Shown: positions 45,217 to 54,666, counted from the first letter of the stretch. The stretch: 64,000 nt of DNA from JAKAGZ01 sp964412105 (GCA_964412105.1 CAYPNM010000007.1:1-64000), one strand, 5' to 3'. A program made the numbers and translations. The notes: generated from the sequence alone by a model not told the origin.

Positions 45217-46998
45217 TCAAAAAAAGAAATACCGCGTGTACCCGAATGGACAAAAACAGCCGTTTGGTATCAAATTTTTCCTGAAAGATTCGCCAATGGA
45301 GATAAATCTAACGATCCGACTCCGCATGATATGGAGGGTGCATGGCCGTACTTTGTGCCCAACGGCTGGCGAATTTCCCCATGGACTTCCGACTGGTTTA
45401 AGTTGCAGCCTTGGGAAAAGGCAGATGGTCACGATTTCTACTGGAACAATTCAGTAAGAAGATACGGAGGTGATCTGCAGGGAGTTATAGATCATCTTAA
45501 TTATCTTAAGGAACTTGGCATAACCGCAATATATTTCAACCCTCTGTTCGAATCACCTTCACATCATAAATATGATGCCAGTATGTTTCGTCATATTGAT
45601 AACAACTTCGGTCCTGATCCAAAGGAAGATGAACAAATCTGGGCTTCCGAAAATCCCGGCGATTTTAAAACCTGGAAATGGACTTCAGCGGATAGTCTAT
45701 TTTTAAAGTTAATTAAGAAGTGCCATAAAATGGGAATGAAAGTTATAATCGATGGAGTATTCAATCATGTTGGAACAACTTTCTGGGCATTTAAAGATGT
45801 TGAAAAAAATCAGGAAGCCTCACTATATAAAGATTGGTTTAGGATTGTATCTTGGGATGATCCTAAAACTCCTCAAAATGAATTTCAATATATTGGATGG
45901 AATGGAGTAAAAGATCTTCCTGAAATAAGAAAGGACTCTTTATATGGTCTGGCCAAAGGATTTGGCGAGCATGTGCATAGCATAGTTAAACGATGGATGG
46001 ACCCAAATCGCGATGGGGATCCATCAGATGGAATAGATGGGTGGAGACTTGATGTTGCTGAGAAGGTACCAATAAAATTCTGGAAACTTTTTAGAGAATG
46101 GGTAAAAGATATTAACCCTAATGCTTATATAACAGGAGAAATCTGGTGGGAAAATTGGCAGAATAATCAAATGTTCAATGCCTCTCCCTGGCTCCAGGGT
46201 GACGCTTTCGATGGCGTGATGAACTATAGATTCGCTCGGGCAGTTAAAAAATTTATTGCGGATCAAAAAGAACAAATTCCACCAGAAGCTTTTGCAGACA
46301 GTCTTCAGGTACTTGAGGAAGCTTATAACAAAGATAATCTCTATGCATTGCAAAATTTACTTGATAGTCACGATGTAGACAGAATTGCATCACAGATAGT
46401 TAATCCTGATAGGTGGTATGATCACCAGGCAAGCGCAAAAGACAATAAAAACTATGATGAAAGAAAGCCTAATAAAATTGAAATACTGAAACAGAAGCTC
46501 GCAGTTGCCATCCAAATGACAATGCCGGGAGCTCCAATGGTTTATTATGGAGATGAAACAGGAATGTGGGGCGGTGATGATCCTGACTGTCGTAAACCAA
46601 TGGTTTGGAAAGGATTAAAATACGATACAGAATCTGTTGATCCACTGGGAAGACCAAGACCAGCAGATCCTTTGAAATTTAATCAGGATCTTTTTAACTG
46701 GTATAAGAAATTAATTCACTTAAGAAATAATAATATAGCTCTTTCACTGGGAGATTTAAAATTCTTCTTGTTAGATAATAAAAATGATATTCTTGGTTAC
46801 AGCAGAACCCTTGAAGGAAAAACTTTCTATACTGTAATTAATAATAAAAATAAGGATACTGAATTGCATTTGGATTTAAGTAAATATTCAACCCAGGACA
46901 AAGAATTAACAGATTTGCTCACATATAAAAAAGTTAGTGGTGCTGATAATAGATATACCCTGAAGCTACAAAGATATGGAGTAGTTATCCTTCAATAA
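45217..46998 (+). CDS. GH13 alpha-amylase/neopullulanase-like enzyme, 5' end in assembly gap
   Basis: About 593 codons are visible. They begin KKEIPRVPEWTKTAVWYQIF, a typical GH13 entry right after a signal peptide, so the start is probably only a few dozen bases inside the gap. The barrel has YLKELGITAIYFNPLFESPS, VIIDGVFNHVG (intact region I with NH), GIDGWRLDVAEKV (nucleophile D), AYITGEIWWENW (acid/base E) and LLDSHDVDRIAS (third carboxylate with intact H). A C-terminal beta-domain ends at YGVVILQ. The set points to a pullulan/maltodextrin-degrading enzyme, near neopullulanases and cyclomaltodextrinases, but exact specificity is unsure. It is on the opposite strand to the SusC/D/E genes and converges on them. 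Confidence 0.87.
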   Translation, partial: SKKEIPRVPEWTKTAVWYQIFPERFANGDKSNDPTPHDMEGAWPYFVPNGWRISPWTSDWFKLQPWEKADGHDFYWNNSVRRYGGDLQGVIDHLNYLKELGITAIYFNPLFESPSHHKYDASMFRHIDNNFGPDPKEDEQIWASENPGDFKTWKWTSADSLFLKLIKKCHKMGMKVIIDGVFNHVGTTFWAFKDVEKNQEASLYKDWFRIVSWDDPKTPQNEFQYIGWNGVKDLPEIRKDSLYGLAKGFGEHVHSIVKRWMDPNRDGDPSDGIDGWRLDVAEKVPIKFWKLFREWVKDINPNAYITGEIWWENWQNNQMFNASPWLQGDAFDGVMNYRFARAVKKFIADQKEQIPPEAFADSLQVLEEAYNKDNLYALQNLLDSHDVDRIASQIVNPDRWYDHQASAKDNKNYDERKPNKIEILKQKLAVAIQMTMPGAPMVYYGDETGMWGGDDPDCRKPMVWKGLKYDTESVDPLGRPRPADPLKFNQDLFNWYKKLIHLRNNNIALSLGDLKFFLLDNKNDILGYSRTLEGKTFYTVINNKNKDTELHLDLSKYSTQDKELTDLLTYKKVSGADNRYTLKLQRYGVVILQ

Positions 46999-47012
46999 TA
47001 AGATATTTAATG

Positions 47013-47037
47013 GAGACTCTTCTTCAGGGTGAGTCTC
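47013..47037 (+). terminator. Hairpin just after the GH13 stop
   Basis: GAGACTC (47013-47019) can pair with GAGTCTC (47031-47037), 11-base loop, starting 15 bases after the stop at 46998. No U-tract follows, so its role is uncertain. Confidence 0.35.
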
Positions 47038-47191
47038 AATTAAACATAAATCAAATTTTAGAATATATGAGAAATGTCAGCGTTAAGCCCGATTCAATTA
47101 ATATTAATTCATATCTATAGATAAAACTTTAACTCTCAACCAACGTTTATATATTTAAGCTATATCCTATTCTAACTGTTCTTACTAAAGC

Positions 47192-47222
47192 AAAAAAGGC
47201 TGTCCTTTTGAGACAGCCTTTT
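47192..47222. terminator. Bidirectional rho-independent terminator between convergent genes
   Basis: AAAAGGCTGTC (47194-47204) and GACAGCCTTTT (47212-47222) form an 11-bp stem with a 7-base loop. On the minus strand six T residues end the element, 19 bases beyond the SusE stop; on the plus strand four T residues follow the stem's GC part. It serves the SusC/D/E operon and probably the GH13 gene. Confidence 0.88.
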
Positions 47223-47240
47223 CATTGAATAGAATTTAAC

Positions 47241-48296
47241 TTAGTTCTGTGTGATCGTATATGTTTTTGCTACAAAATCAGCCCTGATAGTATAGTTTCC
47301 TGCGGCTGCTATTTGTATATTGTCTCCACCCGCATCTAGAGTTCCGTCTGCACCGGTATCACCATAATTAAGTGCCCAGTCATTGTTAGCCCTGAATTTA
47401 AACCCACCTGCTGTAAAATCACCGGTTATTTCCCACATCTTGCGCTGACCATCATAGAACATCGGCATACTGGTACTCCAACCATTAAAATCACCAATAA
47501 TTCCCCAATCATCTGTTTTTGTTAAGGAAATTGTTAATGCATTTACATCCACATCAATTACATAACATGCTGGATTAACCGTAAAATTACCTCCGGATGC
47601 ATCAAGAGTGCCGGTATAATTATTACCAGATTGTACTAGTGTCCCTCCCCAGCTATTATCCCAATTTGGTGCAGGAGCAATTTTGAAGTCACTTGGACTT
47701 GTGGCATTAGTAGTGTCAATTATACGTATAATACCGCTGTATTGAGAATCAAAGCCGTAGGAGAACAACCTTCCATTTACGGCTCCAGGTGACCAACCCT
47801 GATATGCACCCGGCACATATATCATCGGATAGTTTATTATAACACTGTAGGGAGCTACAATTGTTGAACTGGCACTGGAAAAAACTGTATCTACGTTTTG
47901 GCTAACTGATGCTGCAACTCTATAGTAAACTTTAACATTTGTCCCTGCAGCATAATTCCAGGTTAATAATATGGCATTTATATCGCCCACCTTTGCTGTG
48001 CCTGTTAATTTCTGATCAATAGTAATTATGGTTTTTACATTATTAGTAAAACTACTATCAGGTGTTATCTGGACATTATAAGTAGTGGACGATTGAAAAC
48101 CAAAATTTGCTGCGCTCCAGGAAAATGTTATTAAACTATCAGCATAATTTATATTAAATTGACCTGTATACGTTAAATTTACCTGTTCCGGACTAGTAGG
48201 ACTTGAACTAACCACCGGCTGAACTATGTCAGTTTTGCATGAGGCAAACAGAAGCCCCAGTATTGCTAAGAACAATGTTACTTTTATTTTTTTCAT
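47241..48296 (-). CDS. susE: SusE-like outer-membrane starch-binding lipoprotein
   Basis: The 351-residue protein has a lipoprotein signal (LGLLFASC, Cys20). An Ig-like SusE N-terminal domain follows (SPEQVNLTYTGQFNINY, ITFSWSAANFGFQSSTTYNV in part), then carbohydrate-binding modules near 165-250 and 255-351 with aromatic residues (YVPGAYQGWSPGAVNG, WGIIGDFNGWSTSMPMFYDG, WALNYGDTGADGTLDAGGDN). SusE/SusF proteins bind starch at the cell surface to assist the SusC/D transporter. It follows the SusD gene after 28 bases, as usual in such loci, and ends the operon before the terminator at 47192. Confidence 0.88.
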   Translation of the reverse strand: MKKIKVTLFLAILGLLFASCKTDIVQPVVSSSPTSPEQVNLTYTGQFNINYADSLITFSWSAANFGFQSSTTYNVQITPDSSFTNNVKTIITIDQKLTGTAKVGDINAILLTWNYAAGTNVKVYYRVAASVSQNVDTVFSSASSTIVAPYSVIINYPMIYVPGAYQGWSPGAVNGRLFSYGFDSQYSGIIRIIDTTNATSPSDFKIAPAPNWDNSWGGTLVQSGNNYTGTLDASGGNFTVNPACYVIDVDVNALTISLTKTDDWGIIGDFNGWSTSMPMFYDGQRKMWEITGDFTAGGFKFRANNDWALNYGDTGADGTLDAGGDNIQIAAAGNYTIRADFVAKTYTITQN

Positions 48297-48324
48297 TTTT
48301 ACCTTCCTTAAATTCTTTTCATTT

Positions 48325-49959
48325 TTAATAACCTGGATTCTGAATCAAATTCGGATTAGCAGCTACATCTTGTGATGGAATTGGAAACAAATCTCTATAT
48401 GCTGGAACCTGGGTTCCTTGATATGTATTCCCTTTCCATTGCCAAACATATGTACCGTTTGTAAACTGTCCAAAACGAATTAAATCTGTTCTTCTGTGTC
48501 CTTCCCAATATAATTCACGCCCGCGTTCATCCAGGATGAAAGGTAGCGTTACATCAGAAGAGGTAATATCTCCCGATGTATTACCATAAGCACGTTCTCT
48601 TAAGGCATTGATATAACCAACTGCTGTTGCCATATCACCGCCGGCACCGCCTCTCAGAACCGCTTCCGCGTACATTAAGTATGCATCGCCTAAACGGAAC
48701 ATCGGAAAATTAGTAGTCGCAAAACTGGCGTTTGCATCAGGCGCAGGTCCACCGCTGGCTGTAAGGTTGGACCACTTGGTTACGCCGATTCCATCAGTGA
48801 AGGTACCTATATCCGCTGAAGTCGCAATATCCCATACCCAGCCGTTGTTGGCGTCAAAGAAAAACATGGCTCTGTGATCAGCACCTTGATACTGAGGATT
48901 GGAAGCAAAACTGCTTTCCGTAATGCCCCACTTAGCAACAAAATCGCTGATTGTTCTCATACCGCCCCAGCTTCCTAACCCGCGCAAGGGCATGGTACTG
49001 CTGCCTTCCGAGCCGCTTACTAAAAATGTAGTTCCTCCCCATGTCTGTGTTTTCGTTCCGTCAAAAGCTACCTGAAAAACAACCTCAGGGCTGTTAGCAT
49101 TATCGGCCGAGAATAAATGCGCATAATTGGGATCTAATGTATATCCTGCATTTATAACTTTGTTAAGATAAGTAAGAGCATCTGTGTATCTTGCAGTCCC
49201 GGTATAAACTTCTGCATTCATATATAATTTTGCAAGCAAAAACCAGTCTGCTCCCTGATCAGCCCGTGCGTATTCATTTTGTCGGGCTGGAACAAGATCG
49301 GGTTCAATTGCCTTACATTCACTTTCAATATAGTTAAATAGATCGGTACGTGTAATCCTTTTCGGGAAGAAAGCGCCGGGCATATCATTTTCTGTAATAA
49401 ATGGAACATTACCAAACAAATCTATTGCATGCCAATATGCCAAAGCACGTATGAAACGGGCTTCCGCTTTATAGTGCGTAAGGTCCGTAGCAAAGGCACC
49501 TGTAGCTGAGCCCATTGCCTTATCAGCTTGGCGAACAAATTCGTTGGCTAAAGCTATTGTAAAGTATATTCTGGAGTAGATTGCCATTAGAAAAACATCA
49601 TTAGGAGCCCAGGTTTGCCAATGGAAGTTTTTTATTGTGGCGTCGTTCCATGATATAATTGCTTCATCGGTTGACAGTTCCTGTACATCCCAATACGTAC
49701 GGATGTAACTGCTAAATCCCTCATCAATACCTTGAAGATCAGCATCTCCGCCACCACTTCCTGCCTGCCCGGTAAGTGAAAAACCGGCATATACCTTTGC
49801 AAGCGCTTCCTTATAAGCTAGTTCATTTTTGAATATATTAGTTGCCGTTTGGGTATTGGGATCTATGGGGTTTACATTCAAATCTTTAGTGCACGAAGTA
49901 AAAAAGAATGCAACCATTATTAAAATCATACTTAAAAACTTATTTTTTTTCATTTTCAT
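48325..49959 (-). CDS. susD: SusD/RagB-family nutrient-binding outer-membrane lipoprotein
   Basis: The 544-residue protein has a lipoprotein signal with lipobox FTSC at about residue 23, followed by TKDLNVNPID. It has the SusD/RagB pattern: the TPR-rich core (RFIRALAYWHAIDLFGNVPFI, in part), ADQGADWFLLAKLYMNAEVY and the C-terminal FILDERGRELYWEGHRRTDLIRFGQ (in part), close to FPIPSQDVAANPNLIQNPGY. SusD acts as the lid of the SusC channel and binds the glycan. It follows SusC after 15 bases and precedes SusE after 28, so the three form one operon. The substrate, starch or maltodextrin, is inferred from the GH13 genes and SusE. Confidence 0.94.
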   Translation of the reverse strand: MKMKKNKFLSMILIMVAFFFTSCTKDLNVNPIDPNTQTATNIFKNELAYKEALAKVYAGFSLTGQAGSGGGDADLQGIDEGFSSYIRTYWDVQELSTDEAIISWNDATIKNFHWQTWAPNDVFLMAIYSRIYFTIALANEFVRQADKAMGSATGAFATDLTHYKAEARFIRALAYWHAIDLFGNVPFITENDMPGAFFPKRITRTDLFNYIESECKAIEPDLVPARQNEYARADQGADWFLLAKLYMNAEVYTGTARYTDALTYLNKVINAGYTLDPNYAHLFSADNANSPEVVFQVAFDGTKTQTWGGTTFLVSGSEGSSTMPLRGLGSWGGMRTISDFVAKWGITESSFASNPQYQGADHRAMFFFDANNGWVWDIATSADIGTFTDGIGVTKWSNLTASGGPAPDANASFATTNFPMFRLGDAYLMYAEAVLRGGAGGDMATAVGYINALRERAYGNTSGDITSSDVTLPFILDERGRELYWEGHRRTDLIRFGQFTNGTYVWQWKGNTYQGTQVPAYRDLFPIPSQDVAANPNLIQNPGY

Positions 49960-49974
49960 ATTCCTTCTTAAATA

Positions 49975-52900
49975 TTAATAATTAAGACTAAGCGACATCA
50001 TAAAGGTGCGCGGTCTAGGATATATGTTGTTATCAACTCCGCTTGGGACTTCAGGGTCTAAACCGGTATAATTTGTAATTGTGAATACGTTCTGAACTGA
50101 AAACCCAATTCGGCCACTTACATTATAATCTAATAATGATGTGAAATTATAACCTAAGCTGATATAATCCAACTTGAAGAAGGATGCATTTTCTAGATAA
50201 ATACTGGACCAATACTGTGCATTAGCAAAGTTAGTCTTATTAACATCCGTTAATATATTTCTCGTAAAACCGCTTTGGTCATAAGCCTGTGCGTAAAATG
50301 CTTGTGATGCATTGTTATTATAAACATAATTATCAATACTCAGTCGGCCGGAGAAACTTAAATCAAAATTTTTATAATTGATTCTTGAAGAAATGCCTAA
50401 TAGATATTTCGGATTAGCAGAATACATTGCATATTTATTTAGGTCATTAGCTGCTACAACTCCGCCTTGTCCGGTTTTATCAACATATAATCCTTCGATA
50501 GGTTTACCGTCAGGGCCATATACTTGTTGAAAGAGGAAGAATGTATTTGCAGCGTACCCAACCAGGTATTTTTGCACATAATTTCCAACACCGCCGGCAA
50601 TAAGCCCTGTATTAACGCCGGGATAATTTGGATCGTCTGATAAGGTTAATTTTGTAATTTCATTTTTATTATATGTAAAGTTTGCACCAAATTCCCAGGA
50701 AAAATCTTGTTCCAATATTGGAGTAACATTTATACTAAGTTCCATACCTTTGTTATCCATTGATCCTACATTTGTAAGAAGGTAATTAGAAAAGTTAGAG
50801 CCAACTGGAATAGGTATTGTATTTAACAAATTATCGGAAGTATTCTTGTAAATATCAATTGAACCGGATACTCTGTTTTTTAGTAATGTAAAATCCAAAC
50901 CAATGTTTCTGGAAGTTAATGTTTCCCATTGCAAATTAGCATCATATGCGTTGGGGCGCAGTGTTGGATAATAGGTATTTCCCAGAGGATAATAAGCACC
51001 CTGTTGACTAAGCGTATAAGTTGGAATATAAGGATAGTAATTATTACCTACATCCTGTTGTCCTGCTTTTCCCCAGCTTAATCTAAGCTTAAGTTCATTA
51101 AGGAAATCTGATTTACCGATGAAGGACTCCTCGGTCAATTTCCAGGCTAATGCTACTGCCGGGAATTGTCCCCAACGGTTGTCCGGATTAAATCTTGAAG
51201 AGCCGTCATCTCTATACGTAAAAGTTAATATATACTTATCGAACGCTATATAATTTAATCTGCCGTAGAATGAAATTAAGTAATATTCATTTAAATATGG
51301 AACATATGTACCGGTTTTATCGAGTGGATTCCATGCACGGGTTGCATTAAAGCCTTCATTATAAAAGTGCTGCCAGGAATATCCACCGGTAAGATCAATA
51401 TTATTAAATCCAAATTCCTTCTTGTAATTCATATAATATTCTAACAACTTATTCTTTTTTGTTTGACCATAGGTTTGCCTTTGTAAATTTACCTGCCTTT
51501 GCTGCCAGGCAGCATTTGAATCGGCAAAATTAATTCCATCTGTTGTATAATAATTGTAGCCTAAATTTAAATTCGCTTTCAAGCCAGGTATATAAGGAAT
51601 TTTATATTCAAATGTACCACCCATAAAAAAAGCTTTTGCATCGGATGAATTTTGATTTTGTTCTATAAGCGCAACCGGATTTGCCGTAGCTATAAAGTTC
51701 GGCGCAAAAGTTGAAGATGATGGATCGGACCAATATGTATATCCTCCATACCTTGAATTACCGCTCATGATAGGTTGGGTTGGATCATATTGAACAGCTG
51801 CACCGACCGCCCCTGAATTTGAAAAGTTATTGTGGATCCACGAGGCAGAACCATTAACACTCACATTCAAATCGCCGTTTAAGAAAGTTGGTGTAGCATT
51901 TAGTGTAATATTCTTCCTGTCTATGTAATTACGTTTCAAAATTCCGTCTTGTAATAAATAATCTAATGATAGACGGTAGGGAACCATCGCTATCTGGTGA
52001 GTGATACTTATATTATGCTCGGTTTGTGGAGCCACTCGAAAAATTTCCTTTTGCCAATCTGTATTAGCAGTACCTAGCTTTGTCAAAGCAGTTGCATCAA
52101 GACCATAGTTTGCAACTCTATCATTAATTAATGCTGAATAATCATTAGCGGTGAAGACGCTCATATAATTAATAGCAGAAGCTAAAGAGAAACTGCCGTT
52201 ATAGCTTATTCTCAATGGTGTTCCGCCGGGTACAAATTTAGCCTGTTTGGTTTTAATAAGAATAACACCATTAGATGCTCTTAAACCATAGATGGCTGTT
52301 GCCGAAGCATCTTTCAAAATTGTAATTGAGGCAATATCATTGGGATTAAGTGTTGTAAGCGCGTTGGCCATACCGGAAATTCCGCCGCTTTCCAGAGGAA
52401 AACCATCTACAACTATTAAAGGATCATTACTGGCTGTTAGGGATGCACCGCCTCTGATGCGTATTTGTGTTGCGGCACCGGCTTCACCGCTGGTCGTGTT
52501 TACAACAACTCCGGGCGCCTTTCCGATAAGTAATTCCTGAGGTGATGTAATTGCTCCTTTATCAAAATCCTTTGCTGAAACTGATGTAATTGAGCCGGTA
52601 GCGTCTGTTTTTTTAACTTGGCCGTACCCAATTCCTACTACTTGCACCTCTTTAAGTTCTTCCGTTGTAGGTTGTAACACAATGTCGTAATATTTTTGTT
52701 CTGATATTACTATCTCCTGTTTTACATAACCTATATATGATACTACTACGGTTGAACCCATATTTACATTTAATTTGAATTCCCCGTTAGCATCTGTAGA
52801 CACCCCGTTTGTAGTCCCTTTTTCTAAAACATTAGCATAAGCTAATGGGGTACCATCTATTGCGCTTGTTACCTTTCCGCTGATTTCCAATTGCTGTGCG

Positions 52901-52980
52901 AAAAGATTTGTTCCACCCTGAAGTATCAGAAACGCAAAAACAACTACTAATTTATTAAATATTTTGTAACTGTTTTGCAT
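49975..52980 (-). CDS. susC: SusC/RagA-family TonB-dependent transporter
   Basis: A protein of about 1001 residues. After the signal peptide (KLVVVFAFLILQGGTNLFAQ) comes a carboxypeptidase-like regulatory domain (ISGKVTSAIDGTPLAYANV, STDANGEFKLNV, VSYIGYVKQEI). The plug carries the SusC/RagA signature LKDASATAIYGLRASNGVIL, and a large beta-barrel ends in the aromatic residue of SLSLNY. It transports oligosaccharides across the outer membrane, driven by TonB, with SusD as lid. The frame is open to ATG 53100 and ATG 53088 (preceded by AGGGA), giving a 36-40 residue extension. I prefer ATG 52980 because the signal peptide then starts normally and GGAAG precedes it, but this is not certain. Confidence 0.9.
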   Translation of the reverse strand: MQNSYKIFNKLVVVFAFLILQGGTNLFAQQLEISGKVTSAIDGTPLAYANVLEKGTTNGVSTDANGEFKLNVNMGSTVVVSYIGYVKQEIVISEQKYYDIVLQPTTEELKEVQVVGIGYGQVKKTDATGSITSVSAKDFDKGAITSPQELLIGKAPGVVVNTTSGEAGAATQIRIRGGASLTASNDPLIVVDGFPLESGGISGMANALTTLNPNDIASITILKDASATAIYGLRASNGVILIKTKQAKFVPGGTPLRISYNGSFSLASAINYMSVFTANDYSALINDRVANYGLDATALTKLGTANTDWQKEIFRVAPQTEHNISITHQIAMVPYRLSLDYLLQDGILKRNYIDRKNITLNATPTFLNGDLNVSVNGSASWIHNNFSNSGAVGAAVQYDPTQPIMSGNSRYGGYTYWSDPSSSTFAPNFIATANPVALIEQNQNSSDAKAFFMGGTFEYKIPYIPGLKANLNLGYNYYTTDGINFADSNAAWQQRQVNLQRQTYGQTKKNKLLEYYMNYKKEFGFNNIDLTGGYSWQHFYNEGFNATRAWNPLDKTGTYVPYLNEYYLISFYGRLNYIAFDKYILTFTYRDDGSSRFNPDNRWGQFPAVALAWKLTEESFIGKSDFLNELKLRLSWGKAGQQDVGNNYYPYIPTYTLSQQGAYYPLGNTYYPTLRPNAYDANLQWETLTSRNIGLDFTLLKNRVSGSIDIYKNTSDNLLNTIPIPVGSNFSNYLLTNVGSMDNKGMELSINVTPILEQDFSWEFGANFTYNKNEITKLTLSDDPNYPGVNTGLIAGGVGNYVQKYLVGYAANTFFLFQQVYGPDGKPIEGLYVDKTGQGGVVAANDLNKYAMYSANPKYLLGISSRINYKNFDLSFSGRLSIDNYVYNNNASQAFYAQAYDQSGFTRNILTDVNKTNFANAQYWSSIYLENASFFKLDYISLGYNFTSLLDYNVSGRIGFSVQNVFTITNYTGLDPEVPSGVDNNIYPRPRTFMMSLSLNY

Positions 52981-53145
52981 TTTGGATCTTCCGGATAATA
53001 TATGATCTCCGCTGGGTATTAAACTTAAATGGCGCATTTTACTGCTGAATAAACTTGCCAATAAGTTTACTGCTTTTGATTTTATCATATTTTCCCTCAT
53101 TTATTTTATTTTATGAAATTATTTAGCTGAAATAAATAACTTTTT

Positions 53146-53609
53146 CTATTTTATAAGCACTCTTGAAAAATAAGATTGATTATTTGAGAATCCGTTCTTG
53201 GTTATATTGGGAAATAAAACATTATTAAGTAACAGGTAAGCACTAATCGTATNNNNNNNNNNNNNNNNNNNNNNNNNNNNNNNNNNNNNNNNNNNNNNNN
53301 NNNNNNNNNNNNNNNNNNNNNNNNNNNNNNNNNNNNNNNNNNNNNNNNNNNNTTGGTTATATTGGGAAATAAAACATTATTAAGTAACAGGTAAGCACTA
53401 ATCGTATCCTTAAGAATAGAAGACTGTAATAGCAGATTAAACTGCATACAGGGAAAAATCAAATAGCCTTCATAACGATTCAATAATTTTAGGAAGTCTT
53501 TTTTAGACTCTGCAAAGGTAAAATGCATCTGATTATTTTTAGACGTGTCTTTTATAAAAGCTGTAAAAGTCAAAAGAAGAGAAAAATATTTCAAGTTTAT
53601 TTCTTTCAT
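53146..53609 (-). CDS. Doubtful small protein of about 102 residues, interrupted by an artefactual gap
   Basis: If the 100 N and one of the two flanking 55-base copies are removed (see the gap entry), an open frame of 102 codons results, starting at ATG 53609 and stopping with TAG at 53146-53148. It begins KEINLKYFSLLLTFTAFIKD, a weak hydrophobic start, and ends SRVLIK. I recognise no family, and codon choice in this AT-rich sequence does not prove it is coding. It stands just upstream of the SusC frame on the same strand and could be part of the leader of that operon. Confidence 0.3.
53198..53407. other. Assembly gap (100 N) with identical 55-base flanks
   Basis: The N run is 53253-53352. 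The 55 bases before it (53198-53252) and the 55 bases after it (53353-53407) are identical. This is what results when two contigs sharing an end overlap are joined by a scaffolder without merging. Most likely no sequence is missing and one copy is spurious. Confidence 0.9.
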
Positions 53610-53644
53610 TTAGGATTATCGAGTATGAATGAAACACCGAATGG

Positions 53645-53665
53645 TCATTTCATTAAATGAAATGA
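53645..53665. promoter_or_regulatory. 21-base palindrome, candidate operator
   Basis: Arms TCATTTCATT and AATGAAATGA are perfect inverted repeats of 10 bases around a single central A. It lies 36 bases upstream of the doubtful small frame and some 390-440 bases (after collapse of the false gap) upstream of the SusC start options. A regulator-binding site is likely; the regulator is unknown. Confidence 0.5.
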
Positions 53666-53849
53666 TTTTAACTATAAAGATTTTCATTAGGTAAGTTGTA
53701 AAATTTTTATCGATAATATTATAATTTTAATTGATCTGATTATTTTATCATTTCAGCATTTTCAGCTCTCAAGTTGAATTAACCGAAATAATTCCATTCA
53801 TTCTATTCTTCAACGTTGAAAACTATTGAATTAACACCCCCTAATCTAC

Positions 53850-53865
53850 TACCTGATTAAAGGTA
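53850..53865. promoter_or_regulatory. Candidate regulon operator, site 1
   Basis: TACCTGATTAAAGGTA: inverted TACCT/AGGTA with 6 bases between, which can be read as two 7-base half sites separated by 2, the geometry favoured by NarL-type regulators. It lies upstream of the SusC/D/E operon. Related sites: 54651, 61960, 63666. Confidence 0.55.
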
Positions 53866-53945
53866 TTTTGTTTTTTATAATGAAATATCTTCCATTTTAG
53901 CCCCCCCTAAATAGATAGGCTTTTTTCTGCTAAAAATCATATTCC

Positions 53946-54566
53946 TTATTGCTTTTGCAGCAGCTTGATATCAGAATTAACATGCAGTTTCTTATAAATG
54001 CTTTTATAATTGGACTGAAGCGTTTCAATGCTTAAGCCTAATGAATCAGCAATTGCTTTAAAGTTGTATCCGTCAGTTAATTTATTTAATATTTCTTCTT
54101 CAAGTTTGGCAAGGCCTTCAACTTCACCATTCAATGTCTTTATTTTTTTTTGATTAAAATACTCAATAACCTTGAAGGCAATAGATGAGTTCATATATGT
54201 TCCGCCCAGTAATGCATCATTTATTCCCCTAATTAATTTTTTAGAAGGATTTTTTTTAACAAGATATCCACTGGCACCGGCCAGAAGTGCCTCAAAAATG
54301 TGCTCATTCTCTTCATATACTGTTAGGATTAAAATTGTAAGTGCGGGTAAAATCGCCTTTGCTTCTTTAATACCCTTTAACCTTTCTTCTTTTGGTAAAC
54401 TAAAATCTATTAATAAAACATCGGGATTTAATTTCCTGATTTCGTTAAGCATGGAACTGCATTCGGGAAATGAACCAATACAAGAATATCCTTCGGTTCT
54501 GTTTATTAACGTCTTTAATCCTTCCCGAATAGTCTCGCTATCATCAACGACAATAACCTTGATCAT
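53946..54566 (-). CDS. NarL/FixJ-type response regulator with divergent DNA-binding domain
   Basis: The 206-residue protein has a receiver domain with acidic D8/D9, phospho-acceptor D54 (VLLIDFSLP) and conserved K (LVKK near 107), and a LuxR-type helix-turn-helix from about 145. It is a paralogue of the protein at 54724 (for example NFKAIADSL and SIYKKLHV are shared), but its DNA-binding part has drifted. The usual TPREKEIL is KLEEEIL, the recognition helix ETVRFHFRNIYKKL is ETLQSNYKSIYKKL, and the end is shortened. It may bind another site or act without normal DNA binding. It lies between the SusC/D/E operon and the second regulator; site 2 is 84 bases upstream of its start. Confidence 0.87.
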   Translation of the reverse strand: MIKVIVVDDSETIREGLKTLINRTEGYSCIGSFPECSSMLNEIRKLNPDVLLIDFSLPKEERLKGIKEAKAILPALTILILTVYEENEHIFEALLAGASGYLVKKNPSKKLIRGINDALLGGTYMNSSIAFKVIEYFNQKKIKTLNGEVEGLAKLEEEILNKLTDGYNFKAIADSLGLSIETLQSNYKSIYKKLHVNSDIKLLQKQ

Positions 54567-54650
54567 TAAATATAACCCCCTCGTAGGAAACCACCAGTAA
54601 AATTTAAATCATTTGGGAGAAATGTATAATATAAGGATGTACTAAACTAC

Positions 54651-54666
54651 TACCTGAACGGAGGTA
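54651..54666. promoter_or_regulatory. Candidate regulon operator, site 2
   Basis: TACCTGAACGGAGGTA: inverted TACCT/AGGTA with 6 bases between (7-2-7 layout), in the 157-base gap between the two response regulator genes, 84 bases upstream of the start at 54566. It suggests that the regulator gene is itself part of the regulon. Confidence 0.55.

Larger units (their letters stand above)
53610..53945. promoter_or_regulatory. 336-base regulatory region upstream of the SusC/D/E operon
   Basis: The stretch contains several symmetric elements and no gene: a 21-base palindrome at 53645-53665, TTCAACGTTGAA at 53809-53820, the direct repeat TTGAATTAAC at 53774-53783 and 53826-53835 (52 bases apart, about five helical turns), and the TACCTG...AGGTA site at 53850-53865. 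It also has two CCCCCTAA stretches (53837-53844, 53903-53910). It follows the response regulator at 53946 and precedes the SusC leader, so it is the likely control region of the operon. Confidence 0.6.
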
